Assembly (NCBI GenBank): GCA_949358305.1
Contig: OX442316.1
Coordinates: 10,540,001-10,604,000, forward strand
Length of the DNA stretch: 64,000 nt
Direction: 5' to 3'
From: Strigamia acuminata
Lineage: Eukaryota > Arthropoda > Chilopoda > Geophilomorpha > Linotaeniidae
Below the pieces are notes generated by a model. The model saw only the letters and a program-made list of their open reading frames with translations. It ran no database searches and was not told where the DNA came from. Within the stretch, counting starts at the first letter, position 1. Each line of letters starts with the position of its first letter. Shown here piece by piece: positions 49,349 through 62,042 of this stretch. Both the position numbers and the translations under genes were made by a program.

Positions 49349-52300
49349 TTTGGCTACGTAAAACACTGGAAATAAATATTTAAAAATATTTTTATAATAC
49401 AAATTGTGGAATGTCATTGAAATGATAACTTACAAAACTAAATAGAAAATATAGTGCAATGAAGTGTGCGGGTTTCTACAAATCAAACGAAACAAAAGAT
49501 AAGTTTTAAAGTGGGTTGAGCTAAAATATAAATAAATATAAAACATAAGCATGTATAAAACTGTGCAGGATCATTTTGTAATTGATTTAAAACTATAAAT
49601 TGGCACCTCCGTCAATTGGATCGGTCATGGTTGCGTCGTCCTTGTTGTTTTGGTTAACTATTCGCCATCTGTGGGCAGACTTTGAAAGCACGACCGTTCC
49701 AAAAGTAACGTAAATTTAACCCACTGCCCTATTTCTACAAATAGCCAATCTGCTATTGCCTACACGCAATTGATTGTTCGTGTTTTAGATAAAGACTAAA
49801 ACAACTGCTTTACAAAAAAAAATGTACATCAAAACTGTAATATTAAGAGTAATAATAAAACTTCTTGATACATCTGCAATTAATGTCAGATCCTAACATT
49901 AAACACTACAGCTGCTAGACACATGTTACAAAAAAAAAACATGTAAACATGTAAACACATGAATTAGCTGCATAATATTTATATATATAAAAAGGGTTTA
50001 AGGTCATGGTTTCATTCTTAAATAGTCCTCACAATCAATCCTAAAAAGAGGAAGACAAATTTATGAGACTGGAACGGATACATTGTACTGTGTTTACGAA
50101 TCACCCCGTTCTAAATAAAATTGTCCTTTATTAAAATGTCCACTAAACACAAAGTATAAATTGATAAAAAATTCTGCTGATATTAAATTACAGTACCAGC
50201 ATCTGCACATGTGACAGTGCAAATTATTGAGGGTTTGTTTTGAGTGAAGTAGATGTCACGTGATAAACGTTGAATAACATGTGAGGTCAACCACCTGGGA
50301 CAAATAATCAATTTGGGAGAAGCACCCTATTCACAATAGATCTCTGATAAACAAACAGTTTACCACTACCTAGAACCATTAGATTTTGGTGATTACTTTG
50401 TTTAATCTTTTTATTACTACAACTAACCCAGGTAAAATTGATTTCAACTAAAAAGCCAAAAAGATTCAACTAGCATCTCTTCTCTACATTTTAAAGACAT
50501 TTCCCCCGTTTTTCTTTTTTATTTCAAAAAAATTCAAGATCTTTTTTTTTCTCTCCAACATCAAGGGCAAAGTGAATAGACATTTTTGTTGATATCTGTT
50601 GCTTAGCAACACCGTGGGTCATTTAGTTTATTGCTTAAATTATCGACTGGTCATTGTAAAGTGTAAAAAACATTATACAGACGTCGACCTTTCATACACA
50701 ATTCAAACTGACATCATTTTCGATCTATATAAAATCATAAAAATTAAATATTAAAATCTCCAATGCTGTTTTTGATTTTCTTTCTACTTCTTCCCTATTG
50801 GTCTAGAAGTAGGAGGAAATTAAAAAGTTCATCAGATTGCATGGGCGTACATTTTTAATCTTTTGAATTCATATTTGTTTTTTTTTGGGTTTGTCAAGGT
50901 GTTAAATAAAAACTCCAAATTATAGCATGCCCAGACGGCATTAACTACAACTTTTTTTTTGCACCTACAACCGCAGCTTTCATGCGTGATGTGACTGACA
51001 CCTTCGAATAGCTGCGGTGATTAATAATAAGATAATAAAGAAATATGAAATGAAATAAAGGATTTTTTTTTCGCCACAAAAAAAATTAATAAAACAAACA
51101 ACAATAACAAAAAAAGTGCCATGAATGTCATTCGGTTGCGTGCTTTGTAAATCGTTTCAACTCTTGCATTTCCCCGCCTTCATAATCACATCTTTTAATA
51201 TTTTGAGACACAAAATTAGAGTTTAGAGACAGTAGCCTACACAATTCCCAGAAAGGTGTGATAAACATCCATCGGATGTTGAGATTCGTTAAGATCCCAA
51301 TAACAAAGTTGTAGCGCGGGAAATGGTCCAAAATGGGAAAATAAATAGATGGCATGGCAAAACTGCTTAATAAAGTTGTTAAGATCAAACTCCTGATTAA
51401 GTGGTATTGTCAGGTCTCATTAATGTGCTTCATTGATAAAGACATTTCTGCTTTCCGTGAATAGAGCCTATTTAAACAGCATTTCTGCTGTTAATTGAAA
51501 ATTGAAAACATAAAACGCACCAGCTGCATTCCAAAAGTCAAATACCCATTTAATTTCTGACAAAAATAATCAATTATTGTTTCTGCAAGATTTCACGGGT
51601 TGACATAAAACACAAAAACGTCCACACGCGATTGAAAATGAAGAAAAAATTAGTAGCAGAAGCTTGACATGTAATATTAACCGGGGCAGCCAAGACTCAC
51701 GACTACACTGTAATTAGGTATGAGACTTCTATTGTAAGTTTGTCTCAAAGATAACCTTGACGACATACTGGTATTATACAAAATAAATTATTTATAATCA
51801 CAATTCGACCGACTCTTAGAATAAAAAAAAATTGACTAATATCAATTTATCACTTTTATTATTATTATTATTATTATTGTAATGTAAATTGAATTTTAGC
51901 TTTTCAGGTGTCACGTGTCAGTAACAAAATCCATAAATGTTTAAATACCAAAAATCAGTTCTTGATCAAACAAACCGCTAACATGCAATAGTCTGTTGTT
52001 GTAAATAAAAAATGTTACCGTATCAACCACTTTACGCATCACACATCACCAGCGCACACCCAAATACACATATTTTTTAATCAGAAATTTCATAGGACAT
52101 TTGTACATATACCCACGCAAAACAAATGTTAACGAGGCAAAAACTCTGGTTATTACGTCTGTGATGTTGAAATTATAATACTGCGTATTATAAGCAAATA
52201 AAAACATGAACTAAACCTAAAGTACTTTGTAATTAACATTCCGAAACGATGATGGTTATCATTTAACTGCCTTTCTTTGCATTCTCGATTCCAGGATTTC

Positions 52301-53686
52301 AGAACCACCCCATAACAGGCAGGAAATCTGCTCATTTTTAGCATCGTTAGAGCTTTGCTGCAACATACACTCCCAAAAACAAAGAGAATGACAAATTCAA
52401 AATCAATTTCCTCGACAGACCATTGCAAACAAACATAATAAATTAAAATTATCGGTCCGTATTACGAATATTGTTGCGATTCGTGATCACTTGTTTCGTG
52501 ATTCGTGCTAAAACACGTAGCCAAAAGCTATAGAATTACGACCGAAGAGAATAACCATGTGTTTTTAGTGTAAACCACGTGTTTTAACCCTAAACAAACA
52601 ACATAGAAGACCACGTGCAATTAATTGTTCTAGCATCGAATTGTATCCGCACGAGGATCCGAGGCCAAGACAGTAGTAATTAATAATTTCGGTTAACATT
52701 TTAACTTTAGAATTGAATAAAAGTCATTAGATTTTATTCTTGAAGGTGTAATAATAATTTTCTAGGTAAAGTATTTCTCTTATACACGTATTATTATCCA
52801 CAAAGTCGAATCACGACAAAATTTTATTTTATTTACCGGTATTTATTTCAAATTTTATTTTATTTTATTTGAAAATCCGATTAGAAAAATTTCTACTACT
52901 GTAATCTTGAATTCAACATTTGCAATTTATGTCTAAAAGGTTTTAAAATTGTTTTCTTAGTGTTATTCCTATGGAGAGTCAAGAATTTCTAACAATAATG
53001 TCTAGAAATGTCCATTTCCTGGTGATGTAGTCTGACTCAAGTGGCATTAATACTTGTTACGGGTTATAAATTCTATTCCGAACTGTAAAAAGGAAATGAA
53101 ATTCGTCCCAAGGTCAAGAACTAACAAGAAGCTTAAGAATTTTAGACTCTCTTTCCCCAAAACGAACAACAGCGGGTCAATTTCAACAGCTCGCCGACTT
53201 TTTGCTAATTTGCCAACAAATTGCAACATTTTACCTGATTCACCCTATGCCCGTGGAAAACAGGATTGAACATTATGTGAACCAAGCAAGCGAATCGCAA
53301 ATAATTTCCTCTCAAGAAAATAAACCAACAATAGCTAAACACATTTGACGTCATTTTTATATTGCGACTTTTGACTCGCACATCATTAATAAAATTGCCC
53401 AAGTTTTTATGAATATGAAACGTCTTTAACTAGCTTGCTTTATGTACGAGTATATGACTAATCTTAATGGAGCTAAATTTAACGCCAAGAATTTATCTTT
53501 CAAGGACTACTAAAGTGGAATTTTCAACAGTTAATAATTTTTCATAGAAGTACCTCCTTCACAGACTGACAGGTTGACACGTGTCGTTTGATCTCCGTAT
53601 CCACGAGATTATTTGATTTTTTAAACTTAAATTGCAACTTGAAGTGATTCCACGTTGCTATAGCAATAATACGGTTAACAAAACAT
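49349..53686. other. 4.3-kb stretch present only in copy B
   Basis: It sits between the tetraspanin B start and the tail block, exactly where copy A passes directly from the CATGCTCTTCAATTT at the first exon into the tail. It includes the tetraspanin B 5' UTR intron at its left end, and a TTA microsatellite (about 51857-51879). A CCGCAGCT/AGCTGCGG inverted pair lies near 50970-51015. The ORFs present (such as 51128-51388 and 52153-52428) show no recognisable features. Confidence 0.5.
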
Positions 53687-55883
53687 GCTCTTCAATTTCA
53701 TTGTAACCGGAAAAGTCATTTCAATGGTTCAGATAAATAAAAATTACCGTGTTTATTGTGATTGCATATATTATTTTCCTGATTAGCGAATATGAATGAT
53801 TTATCATGTCAGTAATTAGGGCCACTGTACTACAACATCAATTACTAAACCTTAAAAAGTTGAAATTGATCGCAGAAACCAAAAAAATTAATTTCAAAAG
53901 TTTGCTAGTTTGCAAAAAGTTAAAAAATTGTTTTTGCAAAACGTTTCTTATAGGAAACATCGAATTTAATGCTTAGAAGAACAAGAGAGGTTAGTTAACC
54001 TATAGTATGAATGATTGACATTCATTAATCATTAATGTGGGTACAAAAAGCAAACAGTCCAGATGCCAGTCGAATCCAGATTCATCTAAACACTAGTTTT
54101 TTCGGCTTGATGATGCGTTTTATTGATTTGTCATATTTTAATCTTCATTAATTGCTTTTATGTATAGGACTGATAAGATAACGATTGATATACGAAATAA
54201 ACTAAATATAAAATCAAACAATAATTTTGTGTAAAATATTGATTGAAGCTTCCAAAAAAAGTTTTTTTCTTCATTTAATCTTTTTTTTTTACAAGAAAAA
54301 CAACCTCGTTTGAGAGTAATGCGAGTTGCCGTCACCCTTAGCGAGGATAATAATTTATATTTACTTCAAATAAACAACAGCAACAACTCTCAAAGTCAAC
54401 TCACCAATTTTTGTTGTTTTTAACAATATTGATGCGGTGTCATGTGCCATAAATTAACGAAAACTGAAACTTTTGCTCTCGATTTCATTTTAGATTTCGC
54501 TATAACAAAGTTTGTGGGCTTGGCTCGGCCCATTTTCCAACCTTTTACAAGTTGGCTGAATTGTACCTAATTAGGCCAAACATCCCAAACATCCCAAACA
54601 AATGGTTATGAAATGTCTTATAAAAATTCAATTTTTTTAGTCTGATCAGCTTCCTTAAAAATTATATAATCTTTTGATGAATTAATTGTATATGGATATG
54701 ACTGGGATGCGCGCTTTCCGTTTTAACGTCAAAAATCGTGTTAATTAAATTTAAGTTAGTTAATTACTTACAAAACTTTGTGGAATGTTGTTTACTATTT
54801 TCCTTGAGTAACTCACACTAGAATAAGGTCTCAAACACCGCAAGTTCAGCTAGACTACCGAAGCAACTGAACGTGAATAATGTTGTGCCTCTTGTGGCTA
54901 GGTTGAGTTCAAAACTTGTAACAGGAGGGGACAAGGTGTAATTGCTATCGTACCCACCGTTTATGTTTGGTTTCCCGTCTGCCCCGGTTCTTTAACTGGG
55001 CGCTTGATTTAAATGGTGTGGGTGTCAAAACATTTTTTTTGAAACGTGTAATCAACAACTTGTTACCGGTATGTTGTAATAAATTATGAAATGTGTTTTC
55101 ACACGTGTACACAAAATTATTTTTTATTTTCGCAAGAATGTGAGCAAATAATAACTAAATCGCTAAAATAAGTTTAAGAAGTTTTTTTATTGGATCAATT
55201 TTGAAGGTGAATTAAAGTAATTGGAAAAAAAAATTGTATTTTAAAGACATAACACTTGTGTAATTGTATAATTAAACAAATTGAATGAATTACTCGGTAA
55301 ATAAGTGAGTTCAGTAAATAAACTAAATTGATTTGACTAAATGAATTAAAGTTGACTTGACTAAATGATAAAGTTGACTTGACTAAGTAAATAAACGTTA
55401 TAAAAAACGTTTGTCTGTTTTTTTTTTTTAACTTTGCTTTGCTTGGTTACTGCACAGTCTTATTTTGAAAACATTAAGCTTAAATGATTTATACAGTGAT
55501 GATGTACAATTGTTTGTTTTTATAGACTAATGTTGTCATGACAGTTGCTCATAGATATCAAATTAATTTTTTTCCATGTTTAATGGAAGTCAGTAGTCTA
55601 AAAAAGAACATTTCAAGCAATTTTGTGAAAATATCTCATTAATTTTATATATTAAAATTCAAAATAATTAAATTGAAACTGCAACTATGGATAATAATGA
55701 TTAAACTATTTTGTCACGAGTGTTAATTATGGCTAATTTTATTTTAATTAAAATAAAATAATGTGGTCTTATTTACATGAGAAACAGATCCAAAAATAAA
55801 TAAAAATCACTAATTCGTTGAACATTAACTACGAAAACTTTAGTCACTCCTAATAAAGCTTATTTTAGTGGAATCACTACTGC
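53687..55883. other. Non-coding tail of copy B
   Basis: Matches 42690-43920 and 45180-45780. It includes a short tandem repeat, about three units of AAGTTGACTTGACTAAATGA, at about 55327-55390. There are no genes. Confidence 0.5.
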
Positions 55884-55957
55884 GCCCTTGTGGCCTAATG
55901 GACGAAGGCGTCGGCCTCCGAAGCCGGCGATTGCGGGTTCAAGTCCCGCCAAGGGTA
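55884..55957 (+). tRNA. tRNA-Arg (anticodon CCG)
   Basis: Cloverleaf by eye: acceptor GCCCTTG/CAAGGGT, D-arm GGCCTAATGGACGAAGGC, anticodon stem TCGGC/GCCGG with loop CTCCGAA (anticodon CCG), T stem GCGGG/CCCGC with loop TTCAAGT, discriminator A. There is no intron. Box B sequence GGTTCAAGTCC is intact, so polymerase III transcription is plausible. Confidence 0.95.
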
Positions 55958-56111
55958 TCGTGTCGATTTGTTTTAAAACTTTTTACTACGCTCTTTCTTT
56001 TTAAAACGGTATCAACGATCAACTTCTAAAATATATTTTTATTTTCTCAAGTAAATACATAAATAAATAAATAAATATTTAAGCAACTGGTGTTTATGAC
56101 CGGTAAGTTTA

Positions 56112-57474
56112 CTAACGATAAATCATTGAACGTTGGTCGTATGGAATCGAATACAATGAACATTCGTGTGCATATTTATCTCGAAAGAATACCTCTGAAT
56201 TCCAAATACAGTCATTCTTTTTGTCTATATTTATTGCGTCCAATTCGCAACACAGACACAGCGTTAAAATAATACTAAAAACCTGAAATCGGTTAATAAG
56301 ATTATTAATTACGCTAAAAAAAAATTTTTCCTTAACTTTTATTTCTTTTCACCTGAAATAATCCAACACCGATTAAAATTGGAGCTGCAACAGGTGCGGG
56401 AAAAATAAAATAAGTTTTTAAAATCTCAATGCAGCCCTGAAAATAAAGAAAATTGAATAAAATGCTAACTATATATAAAAAAGAACAGTAAAAAATACTT
56501 TTAGGTAATTTGAATTTGTTGTAGTTGGTTTATTAGGACAAACGTTATCCACTATTTGATATTTACTTTCTTCGTCTATCTCTAGATGGCAGCATATACT
56601 TGGCATAACAACTTCAGATATTTTTTCTTTTTGCCATTGAACGGCCTTTTCAAAATCGGTGTAATTATGGACCCCACAGCAATTATTCTATTTGTTAAAC
56701 ATTCGATTAATAAAACCGAATTTATGTTATATCAAGAGTTGCTCTTACAGTCAGCATAACTTCATTCCAATTATGTGTAAAAATATCAGCTTTTTCTTCA
56801 ACTGTGTAGTGAATTTCCAATGAATGGAGTAAAATTTCTGATAGATTACTCAATTGCTATAGAAATTAAACGAATAAACCTCTTTAAATTTTATTTTAAA
56901 TTAATATCCGGTACCTGCCGATGCAGAATGACCCCATAAGCAGCTGCTGCCACTTGGATACCCAAAGCAATGATTAAAGACAAACCATACTTAAAAATAC
57001 AAAACAATCGTGTTAATTTAATCATTTACCGGTAGTATAAAATGTAAACTTACCAAATACAACAACGGTGTGGACTCTCTCAATGTTCCTAAACATCCAA
57101 GAAATCCTAAAATAAATGCCATTGCTCCTGCACATAGAATTGCTTCGGGTCCTTTATCGAGTACTGCCGAGAAAATTGCAGGATTTATATGAATGTGAAC
57201 AACACGAAGAAATGTTGAGATAAAACCACGTCGGAGAGCTATCCATCCACCAAAACCAAGCAAAACACCTCCAATTAGCTATCAAAAAAATTAAGTAAAA
57301 AATAATTTTACATCTTCCAAATATTTGCTTTTCATACTTACAAATATAATCACATTGAGGAAAAAAAGTGTGTATTTTGCTACAAATGTACCACAATTTA
57401 AAAGCGACGTTGACTGTAGGTATAATTCACGTGAATCAATTGATAATCATTTAAATGTAAATATTATTTACCAT
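56112..57474 (-). CDS. Tetraspanin C
   Basis: Eight exons (57472-57474, 57342-57413, 57054-57278, 56915-56989, 56749-56856, 56499-56687, 56353-56436, 56112-56282) give 308 residues. The first coding exon is only the ATG, followed by STSLLNCGTFVAKYTLFFLN, a typical tetraspanin TM1 start. TM2 AMAFILGFLGCLG, TM3 YGLSLIIALGIQVAAAAYG, TM4 APVAAPILIGVGLFQVFSII. The large loop has NNCCGVHNY, PSICC and VCPN. The C-terminal tail after CLCCEL is unusually long (about 45 residues, with three further Cys). It is diverged from tetraspanins A and B. The start is less certain because of the 3-nt first coding exon. Confidence 0.82.
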
Positions 57475-57986
57475 TTTCAGTGTAAATTCATTTTGAGCAG
57501 CAGTGAGTGAGTGTTGGTAGACTTGTTTGTGGTTTCAGGAACTGTAATAGGATTTTGTTTGGAGGTCACCCTTTTGATGAATTTGAACTTGTTTACACAC
57601 ATTTGACACAACATGCAGCATGTTCGATGCGGTCATATGAATAAGTTAATGTTAGTTCTCGTTCTTATACAATTTATCATCAAGTGCCATGAAGTGAAAC
57701 TGATAGAAGGATGATTATGTTAACGAATGTCAGTTAATAAATTTAATAGTGCACAGTTGTAAAGTTCAGTTGCTTTATTATCTTTAAGTAAATATATACA
57801 GAGAACTGATGAAATAATAAATTCAAATAATTTGTTATGTAAATAAAATATGTAAATATTAATTAATATATGTTATTAGATACATAACTACCGGTAATCT
57901 TTATCCTTATTATTTCAATGAACACATTTTTATAAAGCAATTTTATGAACACATTCGGAGTACATACGGTATGTAAATAGATAAAT
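57475..57986. other. Intergenic, tetraspanin C / FMO1
   Basis: 510 bp holding the tetraspanin C promoter and the FMO1 3' UTR. AT-rich, no other feature. Confidence 0.4.
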
Positions 57987-60053
57987 TTACAGTATCACGA
58001 GCAAGATGAAAAGACAAACAAAAAACAAAGTACAGTACAAACGCCAACTGGGTTTCTTCTTGTGAACAACAAATTGGCTTTTTCGTGTGTGTAATGGATT
58101 TAATATCCTGTTTTCTACCGTCATAATGGCTTCACGAGCGCCTTTCCAAGAGAATTCACCTTGCAAGCGATACTGGTACGGAAGACATGGTCCGAAAACA
58201 CATGCTTTAAAAAGTAAAGGGTCACTGAAAAACATTTTATAGAGATTGGGTTTGACTTGAAGTAACTCGGCTAACTCGTCCATGTAAGGAATGTAGTCCA
58301 CTTGAATTGTGTGTCGTTGCGATGCTACGTATTTTTGCATTATTCTTTCTCGTTTTTTCTGAATTTCAGTTTGCATTTCCCTTTCAGACGGCAATTGGTG
58401 TGTGCCCTATATGAATAAACTTGGTCAAATAACATTTTTAAAAAAAAATCTTATTTTAACTTACTTTAAACACTTTGACCACCCATCTGCTTTGCATTTC
58501 GGACATTGGTAGTATGGAACCCAAAGGGTTAATTAAGCCGATAAATGCTAGTGTTGGATGTTTAAGGTGTGGCGGGAAAATATATTTAAAAAGCGGAACA
58601 ACGTTGCGATCGACAGATACGATTTCCTCTGTTAAGAAAGGGAATTTGATTTTATAACCAGTAGCAAAAACGGCAGCATCAATGGGGTATTCGACATTCT
58701 CTTCGCTGTTAAAAACAACACCATTTTTAGTGAAATGATGGACGTCATCTTTGACCATGACCGTTCCAGACATTATTCGGTTTGGGAGATCGTCACTGAC
58801 CATAGCGGCTTGAGCGAACAAAGAGTTTTTGGGTTTTAACCCGAATTCAGCGTGGTTAAAACGGTAATTCAACTAAAAAGAGTAAACTTTGTATGTAATT
58901 TAAACTTCCTTGTAGATCTTTATAAACTGCACCTGTGATTCCATAAGTGCGCACATTAATTTAGGAGCAGCAAGACGAGTTGCAGTGAAGCTTCGGGTCA
59001 ACAGTCCTATGTCTAATGGACGGCCGTGGAAATCTACACGACTCATAACCCATGTACCTCTTCGAGTACTCATGTACACCTTGAATTTCATACATAATTT
59101 ATTATTGATTAAGTTTAAAGTACTTGTTTTGCTATAGTTACTTGTTTTGCTATACGACTCAATTCTACGGTGATGTCGCCTCCCGAGTTTCCGACACCTA
59201 CAACGAGCACATTTTTATCTTCGAACTTTTTTCCATTCTTGTAATTGTGGCTGTGTGCTATGGAGCCTTTGAATCCGTCCAAACCAGGAAAGTTTGGCAT
59301 TTTTGGATAAATGTGATGACCATTGCATACCATTACAGCATCAAATGTATCAGTTAAAATAGAGTCCTGTTAGAAGATAATAATAATTTTAAAAAAATTA
59401 AAAAAAATTCCAGTTATTTATAGGTTCATCTCCAAATGAATTATCTAATTCCAATTATTTTATCAGTAAATTATGTAACTAACAGTAAGGAAAAAGTATA
59501 GATATTCACAATAAGTAGCCTATATATAGGAGTCGGTTCACACATAATCTATATAAAATTACTCATACTTAATTTTTACTTACTTTATATGTAATTGACA
59601 CTGTCCATCTTCCAGTTGAAGCGTAATCATCAGCATATGTAATATCAGTAACTGCATGATTAAAATTAATGTGGGGTATAAGATTAAATTTAATTGCATA
59701 GGATTCGAGATATTCAAGTAGACGAGAGTTGTGCATAAAATTTGGATAATGATCAGGTGGAGGAAAGTCACTGTAACAACTCAATTCTTTACTGCTGTTG
59801 ATGATGGTGGACTTCATAACTGAAGGAAGATCCACCTCGTCATCATCTCTGTAAAAATAAGTAAATAACTTTAATTGTGATACAATACATTGAAAAAATA
59901 TAACTGTATTTTATCGAACCTGTATTTCCACAAACCCCCAACACAATCCGTCTTTTCATAACAAACAGGAAGCATGTCTTCCTGCAGACATGTTTTTATT
60001 GCTGTTAATCCACTGGGCCCAGCGCCAATCACACAAACTCTTTTGATAGTCAT
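57987..60053 (-). CDS. FMO: Flavin-containing monooxygenase 1
   Basis: Six exons (59920-60053, 59584-59848, 59142-59366, 58933-59079, 58465-58872, 57987-58406) give 532 residues, the normal family length. The FAD-binding motif GAGPSG lies near residue 10 ([15 protein letters not shown]). The NADPH-binding motif GVGNSGGDI lies near residue 196. An FxGxxxHSxxY-type motif appears as [17 protein letters not shown] precedes FPF near residue 390, and a hydrophobic C-terminal helix ([17 protein letters not shown]) anchors the protein in the ER. FMOs oxygenate soft nucleophiles (N, S) in xenobiotics with NADPH and O2. A duplicated donor gives two possible exon 3 ends, 18 nt apart (59142 or 59124). 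Confidence 0.95.
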
Positions 60054-62042
60054 TCTATTTAGAAAACAAATGTGAAATTATTGTTCGGTACACTCGATGT
60101 TTTTGTAACATTGCACATGTTTATCAAAAGATGGTTATATTGAAAAACCTTCCTATGCACAAAAGTGACCCTTTAGTCCTTGTGAAAAGTATCGGCTATC
60201 GGATATTGTGGATGCAAGCGTATTTATCAATGAGTTAACAAGATCGGACAAAAGTCAAATTTTCTAAAGGTCACTAGACAGAACATGTAACAGTTATTAG
60301 TATCTCATTTGACATTTAAGTTAATCAAATTAGAATCTCATTATTGGAAATAAGAAATCGTTTGTCAATTATAAATCAAATCAAATTACAGCCTCGTTAG
60401 TTTATGACGTTGGTTCATGTTGCCACGCTTTGCTTCTGAATAAGATTTAGGAAATCTAATGATTACTGCGGTCATAAAGATTTAACTAAGTAAAATTAAA
60501 TGTTCAAGCTATCGGTATTAAATTATAGCAATTATAGCAATAAATATGGTTAATAATTAACGGTTTCCCCCACTTTCACTTATAATTTTTTGATTCTTTT
60601 GGTATTTTGGTATTTATTTGATTTATTTATTAAAGAAACAATAATCAGAAAAATTTTCTGTGTTTAGGGTATTTCGATTTAACTTTTCCTTAGAATTAAT
60701 GAAGAGTAATTATTGATAAGGCACCAATTACTGTCAGTATTTTTGCTAATTTCTTTAGTAAATAATTGGTTAGTGAAACTAATTTTGTAAATTAGTATTG
60801 TGAATTATAAGTTACCTTGATTGATGAGGAATTTATGTTGTGAGAAGCTGTAGGAATCTGTATCTGCAAGAAACTGCAAGCGTTTTAGATCGTCAGACGA
60901 TGCGCGTTTGTGATAGATTATTCAGACTGATTAGCAGATACCAAAAAGAAGATGTTTAAATATATATAGGTTTGGGTAGTCTCTCAATTTTCCCATCATT
61001 CAATCGTCAGAACAGAGTTCGAATAAGGCTTCCATACTGATTGCAAAATTTTCTCATTAATTTTTAGCCAGCCATAGATTTTTTTTCAGTGGGAAAATCC
61101 CAAAAATTCAAGCGAAATGTCCCAAAATTAATGGAATTGTTTGCATTTTCGTTTTCCCCTGCCATCATTTCTTTTTTTCTTTGTTTTTACTTTCAAAACG
61201 TATCTTATGCAATACCGAAGGTATAACCCTTAACATTTAAAGAATTTATCACTGATAGTTACATCTGATTATAATGATAAAATATTATGATGAACAAATG
61301 ACATTTTATGTATCACATTTGAACATGTTTTTTCTGCATATGTCAATTTTCGACCTTAACATTAAAAAAAAAATTAATATTTAAATTGAAAAACATTTAG
61401 TATTGATCTTTCTTTCGCAATATTAATTTCATCACACTTTTCAATTCAAAAATATAAAATAAAAAAGTTTCCGTAAAATAAATTAAAAAAACAGATTGGA
61501 TATGTTTAAAAAAAAAAGCTCACCGTTATACATCTCTTTGTGACTCGCGAAAAAACAATTAAAAATTGTAATTGTTGCAATAATGTATACACGTAACTTC
61601 TATTTGTTTCGTTTCTCCTTTGTCAAATCTATTCATCTCCATTTTTTCAAACGGCGACCTTTACTAAAATGTGTTAAATTCGAATTTCCCAAACACATTT
61701 AATCGTAGAGGATTTGAAGAAGAAATTGGTAAGTAATTAGAGATTTTAGTAATCACTTAAAATTATTATTAATCAAATGCGAGCATGGTTTTTGTTCGCT
61801 GAAGACTTTGGATAGTTATCACCATCAGCGAAGAATCAGTGTTGCCGCGCTATACTTCCATTTAAGAACGCAAGAATGAAACCGCATATCTGCATTGAGT
61901 AAAACTTTATTTTTGAATACTCTGTTTACAAGAAAAAATACATTGTATTATTATCGGCATACAGTTGATCTCTGACTTAAGTTTACCTATCCTTAAACTA
62001 TGTTTTAATTAGTGAGCCAAAATGCTTTTTCTTCTTTAAAAT
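60054..62042. other. Intergenic between two FMO genes
   Basis: 2 kb of AT-rich DNA, with FMO1 promoter on the left and FMO2 3' UTR on the right. I find no RNA gene, repeat or credible ORF. Confidence 0.45.

Larger units (their letters stand above)
47157..56571. repeat. Segmental duplication, copy B
   Basis: See copy A. Copy B lacks the TIR/satellite, LTR and foldback insertions, so it shows the pre-insertion sites. It has its own extra 4.3 kb (49349-53686) and about 0.45 kb (54912-55370). Confidence 0.85.
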
